5,424 nt of DNA from Sulfurovum sp. (GCA_015661795.1 DQVJ01000275.1:1-5424), one strand, 5' to 3'; positions 1-5,424 are shown, counted from the first letter of the stretch. Made by a program: numbers and translations. Notes: generated by a model not told the origin, from the sequence alone.

Positions 1-417
1 AGAAGCATTGCACTAAAAGGAAGGACGTATCCCGCAGATCTTAATCCCGGAGGTACTGCTTTTGGTGGTTGGGTTATGGCAAAAATGGATAAAGCCGCAA
101 GCATTGCAGTAGATTACATCATTAAATCTCCAGCCGTTACAATAACAGTATCTCGTATTAATTTTTTAAAACCTATTCATAATGGTGATATATTCACTAT
201 ATACACAGAAATCACAGCTATCGGCAAAACATCTATAACCGTATATGTTTCTGTAGAAGTGAAAAATCATAACACAAACCAACCGTATGAAGTTACCAGT
301 GCAGAATTTAAGTTTGTTGCAGTTACCCACACAGGCAAACCTGTAGATGTACGTAAAGTGATTAGAAAAGATGTTGATGAGCACATCCAAGCACTACTTA
401 ACAGAAAGAAAAAATAG
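1..417 (+). CDS. yciA: Acyl-CoA thioesterase, YciA-type hotdog fold (5' end outside window)
   Basis: Hydrolyses acyl-CoA thioesters to free acid and CoA in the cytoplasm; family members act on a broad range of short to long acyl-CoAs. The frame is open from base 1, so the start lies upstream; 138 residues are visible and perhaps 5-15 are missing. The ATG at 76 is internal, because the conserved segment ADLNPGGTAFGGWVMAKMD begins before it. Visible residue D30 (88-90) aligns with the catalytic Asp44 of Haemophilus influenzae YciA. The beta-strand pattern INFLKPIHNGD, SITVYVSVEV and EFKFVAV matches the single hotdog domain, followed by a basic RKKK tail. One departure is that the usual N-[AP]-x-G-[DN]-x-F-G-G loop reads NPGGTAFGGW, with Thr where Asp or Asn is common. 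It is the first visible gene of a tight operon, 8 bp before the next gene. The family call is firm; the physiological substrate is unknown. Confidence 0.87.
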   Translation, partial: RSIALKGRTYPADLNPGGTAFGGWVMAKMDKAASIAVDYIIKSPAVTITVSRINFLKPIHNGDIFTIYTEITAIGKTSITVYVSVEVKNHNTNQPYEVTSAEFKFVAVTHTGKPVDVRKVIRKDVDEHIQALLNRKKK

Positions 418-420
418 GAG
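416..420 (+). promoter_or_regulatory. Shine-Dalgarno AGGAG merged with the thioesterase stop codon
   Basis: The sequence TAGGAG contains both the TAG stop of the thioesterase (415-417) and an AGGAG ribosome binding site, five bases before the ATG at 426. The terminating ribosome therefore sits on the next gene's initiation site, an arrangement that favours coupled or re-initiated translation. Coupling is inferred from layout only. Confidence 0.75.
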
Positions 421-425
421 ATACA

Positions 426-1286
426 ATGCATTTTTTTTCCAGAATTATTTTACCGTTTGTTTTATTGAGTTACATCGCCATAGAGTCATACCTCAAACTA
501 CACCATACTTCACTTTGTGGTCAAGTTGGCTGTAAACTTGCAGGAGAACTTTTGCGTTTTAATCCTATATATCTTAACTACTTTGCTTTGGTATCTTTAT
601 TTGTTCTCACTCTTTTTGGGTATCTTTCTCTTAAAAATACATTGTTTAAAACTTTGTTTTTCATAGGACTATATGCCGCTATTGCCTTTGAAGCAACCAT
701 CATTTCCTACCAATATATTGTCAACCCTGAGATATGTCTTTTTTGTCTGGGTATTTTCTCTTCTTTACTACTTATCGCACTGCTTAGCCATATAAAATAT
801 TTTCCCTTTGTTATCGCTGGAGTACTTGCTATATTTATAGGGATCAATACACTGTCGATATCTAAAAACAGAGCCTATGTTACCCATGAAGGGCTATACC
901 TTATACACTCAAAAAGTTGTGGACATTGTCAAAAAGTAAAAAAATATTTTGCAGAACATAACATCACATATACGGCAATTTCAATCAAAGAAGTCAATGC
1001 TCGAGCATTTTTAAAATTTATCGATATTTCTACGATACCAGTACTTCTCATCAAAAAACCAACAGGTATTAAAATACTCACTGGAGATAAAAAAATCCTG
1101 TCATATTTTGATAAACCTCTCCCTTCAACAGAAATCACTGCATCTAGTGCTGCACCGAAACAAAGCAGTGCCCTAGGATTACCCTCTGAACTGTTTGATG
1201 CTACATCAGAGCCTGGTTGTGCCATTACTGTGACCCAGACACCTGCTTGTGAAGATAAAAACAACTCTCAAACATCCCAACACTAA
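426..1286 (+). CDS. VKOR-family membrane disulfide oxidoreductase fused to a glutaredoxin-like domain
   Basis: Bacterial VKOR proteins are DsbB analogues that make disulfides de novo, passing electrons from a periplasmic thioredoxin-like partner to quinone. This 286-residue protein has about five hydrophobic segments (near 5-24, 49-70, 72-98, 104-121, 124-146). C31 and C36 form the loop pair after the first helix, and C104-L-F-C107 is the quinone-proximal CxxC at the start of helix four. Residues 155-228 form a compact glutaredoxin-like domain with C165-G-H-C168 and a cis-Pro candidate, P205, in TIPVLLI. An odd number of helices would put this domain in the periplasm, as in Synechococcus VKOR. 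A Ser/Thr/Ala-rich tail follows and carries two further cysteines, C265 and C275. The start is set by the Shine-Dalgarno at 416-420. The VKOR loop is divergent, so the family call rests on cysteine placement and topology. Confidence 0.8.
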   Translation: MHFFSRIILPFVLLSYIAIESYLKLHHTSLCGQVGCKLAGELLRFNPIYLNYFALVSLFVLTLFGYLSLKNTLFKTLFFIGLYAAIAFEATIISYQYIVNPEICLFCLGIFSSLLLIALLSHIKYFPFVIAGVLAIFIGINTLSISKNRAYVTHEGLYLIHSKSCGHCQKVKKYFAEHNITYTAISIKEVNARAFLKFIDISTIPVLLIKKPTGIKILTGDKKILSYFDKPLPSTEITASSAAPKQSSALGLPSELFDATSEPGCAITVTQTPACEDKNNSQTSQH

Positions 1287-1291
1287 GGAAG
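1285..1291 (+). promoter_or_regulatory. Shine-Dalgarno AAGGAAG overlapping the VKOR gene stop
   Basis: The last two bases of the TAA stop (1284-1286) begin the purine run AAGGAAG, which lies three bases before the ATG at 1295; its GGA core is closer to the usual spacing. Together with the 8-bp gap it supports co-translation within one mRNA and fixes the start of the dehydrogenase. Confidence 0.7.
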
Positions 1292-1294
1292 AAC

Positions 1295-2239
1295 ATGCAC
1301 ATTGTATTACTAGATGCCAAAACACTTGGGAGTGACCTGGATATCTCTATCTTTGAACACTTTGGTGTACTTACAGTCTATGACACAACAGCACCCGAAG
1401 AGACCTTAGAGCGCATACAGATTGCAGATATTGTTATCACAAATAAAGTTGTCATTACTGCCAACATGATGGAAGAGTGTCCACGACTGAAACTCATTTG
1501 TATTGCTGCAACAGGTATGAACAACGTCAACTTGGATGCTGCCAAATATAAGGGAATAGAAGTTAAGAATGTTGCAGGATATTCTACGAAGTCTGTGGCA
1601 CAACATACCTTTGCCATGACACTCTATTTGCTGGAAAAAATGGCCTATTATGATGATGTAGTGAAAAGCCATACATGGTCATCTTCTGGTTTGTTTACAG
1701 ATGTCAGTCAGCCCTTTCATGAGATATCAGGAAAAAAATGGGGCATTATAGGGCTAGGGGCTATTGGTCAGGAAGTCGCAAAAATAGCCACTGCTTTTGG
1801 TGCAGAGATTTCCTACTATTCTACTTCTGGCAAAAACTTTCATCTAGCCTATCCGCATCAAAGTTTAGAATTTCTTTTAAAAGATTGTGATATCATCTCC
1901 ATACATGCTGCTTTAAATGATGACACCTTTGACCTTATCAATGAACTTAATCTCCCCTACCTCAAAGAAAAATCCATTTTACTCAATCTTGGTCGTGGGG
2001 GTATCATTAACGAAACAGACCTGGCATTTGAGCTTGACAGACGGGAAATATATGCTGGATTGGACGTTTTAGAGTATGAACCTATCAAAATGGAAAACAG
2101 ACTCAATGAAGTGCAACACAAAGAACGACTGCTTATCACTCCGCATATAGCATGGACCAGTCTTGAAGCTAGAAAAAAGCTTCTTGATGGCATAGTGCAA
2201 AACATAAAAGATTTTTTACAAAAGCAAACGAAGGATTAG
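1295..2239 (+). CDS. D-2-hydroxyacid dehydrogenase (glycerate dehydrogenase/hydroxypyruvate reductase-like)
   Basis: This cytoplasmic enzyme interconverts a 2-keto acid and the D-2-hydroxy acid with a nicotinamide cofactor; hydroxypyruvate or glyoxylate is the likeliest substrate. Its 314 residues match the HprA-like branch rather than the longer SerA enzymes with regulatory domains. The substrate-domain signature ATGMNNVNLDAA is at 72-83. The Rossmann loop G153-L-G155-A-I-G158 follows. The catalytic triad is R234 (NLGRGG), E262 (EYEP) and H284 (TPHIAW), equivalent to Arg240, Glu269 and His292 of E. coli SerA. At the end of the second Rossmann strand, where NAD-specific members have Asp, this protein has S176 in YYSTSGK, so NADP use or dual specificity is possible. 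It sits 8 bp after the VKOR gene and 1 bp before the flavoprotein gene. The family is certain, the substrate is not; no link to fumarate reduction is evident from sequence. Confidence 0.88.
   Translation: MHIVLLDAKTLGSDLDISIFEHFGVLTVYDTTAPEETLERIQIADIVITNKVVITANMMEECPRLKLICIAATGMNNVNLDAAKYKGIEVKNVAGYSTKSVAQHTFAMTLYLLEKMAYYDDVVKSHTWSSSGLFTDVSQPFHEISGKKWGIIGLGAIGQEVAKIATAFGAEISYYSTSGKNFHLAYPHQSLEFLLKDCDIISIHAALNDDTFDLINELNLPYLKEKSILLNLGRGGIINETDLAFELDRREIYAGLDVLEYEPIKMENRLNEVQHKERLLITPHIAWTSLEARKKLLDGIVQNIKDFLQKQTKD
2231..2235 (+). promoter_or_regulatory. Shine-Dalgarno AAGGA of the flavoprotein gene
   Basis: AAGGA lies inside the final codons of the dehydrogenase gene, five bases before the ATG at 2241, and immediately precedes the TAG stop at 2237-2239. 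It supports the 2241 start, which places the FAD-binding strand directly at the N-terminus with no signal peptide. Confidence 0.7.
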
Positions 2240-2240
2240 A

Positions 2241-3842
2241 ATGATAGACGTATTGATTATCGGGTCTGGTGGAGCAGGACTCACTGCTGCACTTTCGGCA
2301 AAAGATGTAGGGGCTTCAGTACTTGTAGTAGGGAAAGCCTACCCTACAAACTCTCAAACTTCTATGGCACAAGGTGGCATGAATGCTGCACTTGGAAATG
2401 TAGGAGAAGACAGCATTGAATCTCATGTTGAAGATACTGTTAAGTCTGCACGAGGACTCTGTGATGAAAACATGATAGAACGTATGTGTGGTTCTGCGCC
2501 AAGTGCTATCAAGTGGCTAGAAAGTATCGGTGTGCCTTTCTCACGTTTAGACAATGGCAAATCAGGCATCAATACCGTTGCACAACGTAAAATGGGTGGG
2601 GCATCAGCTAAGCGTGCCTGTTATGCCCAAGACTATACAGGACTTAAAATACTCCACACGCTGTATGACACATGCCTCAAACACAAAATTGAGTTTTTAG
2701 ATGAACATTACCTTATGAGTCTTGTGGTAGAAGACGAGGTAGCTAAGGGAGCAACCTTCCTTGATATACGTACAGGGGAAGTAAAACAGATTAATGCAAA
2801 ATCTGTCATTATGGCAACAGGTGGATATGGGGGGATATACCATAACTACACGACAAACATGACAAGTGCAACGGGGGATGGTATCGCAGCAGTACTTCGT
2901 GCGGGAGGAGCAGTCTCTGACATGGAGTTTGTACAGTTTCATCCTACAGCGCTTAAAGGTTCTAGCATACTTATATCCGAAAGTGCCAGAGGAGAAGGTG
3001 GCTACCTGGTGAATACCGATGGAGAAAGGTTCATAGATGAACTCAAACCTCGCGACGTAGTAGCCCGTGCCATCTTTGAACAGTTTCAAAAAGGTCAAGA
3101 GGTTTTCTTAGATGTACGTCACTTAGGGGAAGAAAAGCTCATGGAACTACTCCCCCAAGAAGTTGAACTTTGCAAACTGCATGAAAATGTAAACCCTGCT
3201 ACTGAACTCATCCCCATCAAACCTGTAGCACATTACTCTATGGGGGGCATAGATGTAAACAGTATTATGGAGGTAGATGGTATACAGGGATGTTTTGCTG
3301 TAGGTGAATGTAGCAATGCGAAAGTACATGGTGCCAACCGGTTAGGAGGGAATTCTTTACTGGAAATCACCACTTTTGGAAAATTTGCAGGAGAGCATGC
3401 CCATAGATATGCAAGTACAACCACGGTGCAAGAGCCAGATGATACCCAACTACAACAAGACAGACAGTATATACAAAACCTCTATGCCCAAGAAGTACGT
3501 CTGAACTTCTATGGTCAAAAAGAGAAGCTTGGAAAACTATTTTACGAAAAAGTAGGTATTGTACGAAATAACAAAGATTTAAACTATGCCCTAGAAGAAA
3601 TCATTGCAATGCAAGAAAATTTCGCCCGAATGGGTATTACCGATAAAAGCCCTACTAACAATACGAACCTTATAGACTTTTTAGAGTTTGCCAACATGAT
3701 ACTTCTGTCTTCTACCATCATTTCTGCAGCTATCGCTCGAGATGAAAGCCGTGGGGCACATTACAAAGAAGAGTTTAGCAAACAAGATGATGAGAAATTT
3801 AAAAACCATATTGTTTTTCAATGGAAGAAGGAGAATGCATGA
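2241..3842 (+). CDS. frdA: Fumarate reductase/succinate dehydrogenase flavoprotein subunit, non-classical
   Basis: Catalytic subunit that reduces fumarate to succinate or runs the reverse reaction. It lines up along its length with E. coli FrdA: dinucleotide-binding G8-S-G10-G-A-G13, the TGGYG segment near 193, H234 (QFHPT), proton-shuttle arginine R271 (KPRDVVARA), H331 (AHYSMGGI), FAD-contacting E356 (VGECSN), R367 (GANRLGGNSL) and C-terminal ARDESRGAHY. All four substrate-site residues are kept, so it should be active. The covalent-FAD histidine (SHTVAAEGG in E. coli) is replaced by Q39 (SQTSMAQGG), predicting non-covalent FAD. At 533 residues it is shorter than the usual 570-600, lacking a loop before R271 and the C-terminal tail. 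It starts directly at the FAD strand without a Tat signal, unlike Wolinella MfrA, so it is probably cytoplasmic. L-aspartate oxidase is excluded by FrdA-like residues and the partner gene. The name could equally be sdhA or tfrA-like. Confidence 0.92.
   Translation: MIDVLIIGSGGAGLTAALSAKDVGASVLVVGKAYPTNSQTSMAQGGMNAALGNVGEDSIESHVEDTVKSARGLCDENMIERMCGSAPSAIKWLESIGVPFSRLDNGKSGINTVAQRKMGGASAKRACYAQDYTGLKILHTLYDTCLKHKIEFLDEHYLMSLVVEDEVAKGATFLDIRTGEVKQINAKSVIMATGGYGGIYHNYTTNMTSATGDGIAAVLRAGGAVSDMEFVQFHPTALKGSSILISESARGEGGYLVNTDGERFIDELKPRDVVARAIFEQFQKGQEVFLDVRHLGEEKLMELLPQEVELCKLHENVNPATELIPIKPVAHYSMGGIDVNSIMEVDGIQGCFAVGECSNAKVHGANRLGGNSLLEITTFGKFAGEHAHRYASTTTVQEPDDTQLQQDRQYIQNLYAQEVRLNFYGQKEKLGKLFYEKVGIVRNNKDLNYALEEIIAMQENFARMGITDKSPTNNTNLIDFLEFANMILLSSTIISAAIARDESRGAHYKEEFSKQDDEKFKNHIVFQWKKENA
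3828..3833 (+). promoter_or_regulatory. Shine-Dalgarno AAGGAG that sets the iron-sulfur subunit start
   Basis: AAGGAG ends five bases before the ATG at 3839 and lies inside the last codons of the flavoprotein gene. It selects this ATG over the in-frame ATG at 3821, which has no comparable site and would add six residues (MEEGEC) absent from the family's usual N-terminus. The chosen ATG overlaps the upstream TGA as ATGA (3839-3842), a classic translational-coupling layout that suits 1:1 subunit synthesis. Confidence 0.85.
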
Positions 3843-4555
3843 CAATATCTATACTAAGAAGTGAGAGCAACACAGCACAAACCTATACACTTGATGTTCA
3901 AGAAGAGACACTCCTTCATGTACTCACAGAGATTAAAGAAACACAAGACAGTACACTCACTTTTACTGCTGGCTGTCGTGCGTCTGTGTGTGGTACTTGT
4001 GCTGTACGCGTCAATGGAAAAGAAGAACTTGCCTGTGCTTACAAGGTACAAGATGGTGATGTCATAGAACCATTACAATACCACCCTGTACTCCGTGACC
4101 TCAAAGTAGATAAAAACAAAGCCAAAGAAACTTTAGAAAAAAGTACCACATGGCTACACAGTTTTACAGAAGCTTCTCCTACACACCAAGATGAAAAACT
4201 GACCGAACGCCAGACAGACTGTATTCTTTGTGACTCCTGCTACTCTGCTTGTCCTGTATATGCAGTAAACCCAGAGTTTTTAGGGCCTTTTGCACTGACA
4301 CGCGCCTACCGTTACAGTGTGGACAAACGTGAAGAAAATGTAAAAGAGATTATAGACAATGTACAGACCAACGGCGTGTGGGATTGTACTTTATGTGGGG
4401 AATGTACCTTAGCCTGTCCCAAAGGGATAGACCCTAAAATGGATATCACCATGCTAAGAGGAGAGTCGCTAAGACAGGGGTATACAGATCCGAATTTTGC
4501 AAATCAGAGTTTTGGTACACCAGATTTTGGATTTGATCCAAATAGTGGGTTTTAG
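3839..4555 (+). CDS. frdB: Fumarate reductase/succinate dehydrogenase iron-sulfur subunit with extra cluster cysteine
   Basis: Electron-transfer subunit that binds the flavoprotein and carries three iron-sulfur clusters. With the start at 3839 it is 238 residues, the usual length. The N-terminal ferredoxin domain has the [2Fe-2S] ligands C46, C51, C54 and C66 in CRASVCGTC...C. The C-terminal domain has C128-x2-C131-x2-C134-x3-C138-P, a [4Fe-4S] motif, followed by NPEFLGP as in E. coli FrdB. The third motif is C183-T-L-C186-G-E-C189-x3-C193-P. Classical FrdB/SdhB has Val or Ile at position 186 and a [3Fe-4S] centre there, so a second [4Fe-4S] is predicted here, as in the SdhE-linked and thiol:fumarate reductase types. 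Those types usually pair with a CCG-domain subunit, and none is adjacent. The tail (residues 225-238) is rich in Gly, Phe, Asp and Asn. The stop overlaps the converging leuC stop. Alternative names are sdhB or mfrB. Confidence 0.92.
   Translation: MTISILRSESNTAQTYTLDVQEETLLHVLTEIKETQDSTLTFTAGCRASVCGTCAVRVNGKEELACAYKVQDGDVIEPLQYHPVLRDLKVDKNKAKETLEKSTTWLHSFTEASPTHQDEKLTERQTDCILCDSCYSACPVYAVNPEFLGPFALTRAYRYSVDKREENVKEIIDNVQTNGVWDCTLCGECTLACPKGIDPKMDITMLRGESLRQGYTDPNFANQSFGTPDFGFDPNSGF
4552..4555. other. Convergent stop-codon overlap between frdB and leuC
   Basis: The TAG stop of frdB (4553-4555, plus) and the TAA stop of leuC (4554-4552, minus) are read from the same four bases, TTAG. There is no intergenic sequence, and no GC-rich stem with a T-run is visible nearby on either strand. 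Transcripts of both units must therefore run into the opposing gene or stop by a factor-dependent mechanism. Confidence 0.95.
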
Positions 4556-5424
4556 ATATCTCTAGGGTCAACTATCTTCCCAGCAATAGCCGATGCTGCG
4601 GCTACGGCTGAATTAGCTAAATAAATCTCAGAAGTTCTAGCTCCCATACGTCCTACAAAGTTACGGTTGGTTGTAGCTACACAACGTTCTCCATCACCTA
4701 AAATCCCCATATATCCACCAAGACAGGCTCCACAAGTAGGGTTAGACACAACAGCCCCTGCCTCAATGAGGATATCCATCAATCCTTCATGCTGTGCCTG
4801 CATCAAGATTTTCTGTGTAGCAGGTGTGACTATCATACGTGTGTGACGGGCTACCCTGTTGCCTTTCATAATCTTGGCCGCGATGCGTAAATCTTCTATG
4901 CGTCCGTTGGTACATGAGCCTATCATCACTTGGTCTATTTTCAAGTCATCTTTGACTGCTTGCTCTACTGGCTTACCATTTGATGGCAAGAAAGGATAGG
5001 CAATGACTGGAGAAAGTGCTGCTGTATCTATGGTGATGACTTGACAATACTCAGCATCATCATCTGAGCTATGTATCTTAGGCTCTGCTCTAAGACCACC
5101 GTTTACTTCTTTTCTGTCTTCTAGGTAAGCAAGTGTTACCTCATCTACAGCAAAGATGCCGTTTTTAGCTCCTGCTTCTATGACCATGTTCGCTATAGAA
5201 AATCTATCTGCCATGCCTAAGTGTTGTATTGCTTCACCCGTAAACTCTATGGCTTTATATAACGCACCATCTACGCCTATTTGCCTGATGAGTTCTAAGA
5301 TGATGTCTTTCCCATAAATGTGCTTACCTGGTTTACCTGTAAGCTCCACCTTGATAGTCTCAGGCACTTTAAACCAGTTACCCCCAGTTATCATCCCAAA
5401 AGCAAGGTCTGTACTTCCCATACC
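4552..5424 (-). CDS. leuC: 3-isopropylmalate dehydratase large subunit (LeuC), N-terminal third outside window
   Basis: With LeuD it isomerises 2-isopropylmalate to 3-isopropylmalate in leucine synthesis, a cytoplasmic aconitase-family reaction using a [4Fe-4S] cluster. The visible 290 residues are the C-terminal two thirds of a protein that is about 420 residues in the archaeal-type LeuC/HacA branch. Counting from the first visible Met (5421-5419), which is internal, GSTDLAFGM at 2-10 belongs to the substrate region. The cluster ligands are C170 (GSCTNGR) and C230/C233 (SNPTCGACLGG), all present. The C-terminus TTNRNFVGRMG...SAVAAASAIAGKIVDP is typical and complete, ending in TAA. The true start and promoter lie to the right of the window. 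No leuD follows, because the downstream DNA is the opposite-strand frdB. Homoaconitase or another small-acid hydro-lyase remains possible, since specificity lies largely in the small subunit. Confidence 0.88.
   Translation of the reverse strand, partial: GMGSTDLAFGMITGGNWFKVPETIKVELTGKPGKHIYGKDIILELIRQIGVDGALYKAIEFTGEAIQHLGMADRFSIANMVIEAGAKNGIFAVDEVTLAYLEDRKEVNGGLRAEPKIHSSDDDAEYCQVITIDTAALSPVIAYPFLPSNGKPVEQAVKDDLKIDQVMIGSCTNGRIEDLRIAAKIMKGNRVARHTRMIVTPATQKILMQAQHEGLMDILIEAGAVVSNPTCGACLGGYMGILGDGERCVATTNRNFVGRMGARTSEIYLANSAVAAASAIAGKIVDPRDI

Noticed and set aside
76..417. ATG at 76 as the start of the thioesterase
   Set aside because: The same frame is open to base 1 and encodes the conserved hotdog segment immediately upstream, so the gene is truncated by the window edge.
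929..1264. 111-codon open frame on the minus strand inside the VKOR gene
   Set aside because: It is antisense to the glutaredoxin domain and tail with no recognisable domain; treated as a shadow.
2697..3098. 133-codon open frame on the minus strand inside the flavoprotein gene
   Set aside because: It is fully antisense to a well-supported gene, unusually Cys/Tyr-rich, has no recognisable domain, and looks like a coding shadow.
3821..3838. Upstream in-frame ATG as the start of the iron-sulfur subunit
   Set aside because: It lacks a Shine-Dalgarno, would put the strong AAGGAG inside the gene, and adds six residues not expected in the family; 3839 has ideal spacing and an ATGA overlap.
2241..3842. 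L-aspartate oxidase (NadB) identity, prompted by the length and the missing flavinylation histidine
   Set aside because: The substrate region reads QRKMGGASAKRACYAQDYTG, like FrdA rather than NadB, and the gene is translationally coupled to a three-cluster iron-sulfur subunit.
3861..4067. 68-codon alternative plus-strand frame inside the iron-sulfur subunit
   Set aside because: It overlaps the cysteine-ligand region of frdB in another frame and has no family resemblance.
4542..4575. Hairpin (ATAGT with ACTAT) as a shared terminator between the convergent genes
   Set aside because: Only five AT-rich base pairs around a 24-base loop with no following T-run; too weak to call.
1..5424. CRISPR array, tRNA/rRNA genes, insertion sequences, riboswitches or long repeats
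   Set aside because: None was seen by eye; almost every base lies in a recognisable metabolic gene and no gap exceeds 8 bp.

Overview
The window is gene-dense, AT-rich bacterial DNA with essentially no intergenic space. The protein types suggest a Campylobacterota (Epsilonproteobacteria) member, perhaps a Sulfurovum- or Sulfurimonas-like chemolithotroph. The pointers are a periplasmic-facing VKOR-glutaredoxin fusion, a compact HprA-like dehydrogenase, a non-classical fumarate reductase/succinate dehydrogenase pair and an archaeal-type LeuC. This placement is an inference from protein character; no rRNA or marker gene is present.

Layout: from 1 to 4555 five genes run on the plus strand as one apparent operon. 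They are a 5'-truncated YciA-type acyl-CoA thioesterase (1-417), a membrane VKOR-glutaredoxin fusion (426-1286), a D-2-hydroxyacid dehydrogenase (1295-2239), a fumarate reductase/succinate dehydrogenase flavoprotein (2241-3842) and its iron-sulfur subunit (3839-4555). Junctions are 8 bp, 8 bp, 1 bp and a 4-bp ATGA overlap, and each internal start has a purine-rich Shine-Dalgarno sequence, twice merged with the preceding stop codon. From 4552 to the right edge the minus strand carries the C-terminal two thirds of a 3-isopropylmalate dehydratase large subunit (leuC). It converges on the iron-sulfur subunit gene so tightly that the two stop codons overlap. The operon promoter and the leuC promoter both lie outside the window.

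How the genes may work together: the flavoprotein and iron-sulfur subunit form the catalytic dimer interconverting fumarate and succinate, and their sequences depart from the textbook enzyme in three ways. The histidine that binds FAD covalently is glutamine. The residue that makes the third cluster [3Fe-4S] in classical enzymes is cysteine, predicting a second [4Fe-4S] cluster. No membrane-anchor or CCG-domain subunit follows. Together this suggests a mainly cytoplasmic fumarate reductase with a non-classical electron donor, as might serve a reductive TCA cycle. Co-transcription with a disulfide-forming membrane protein is suggestive, but no thiol coupling is demonstrated. The thioesterase, 2-hydroxyacid dehydrogenase and LeuC are ordinary central-metabolism enzymes.
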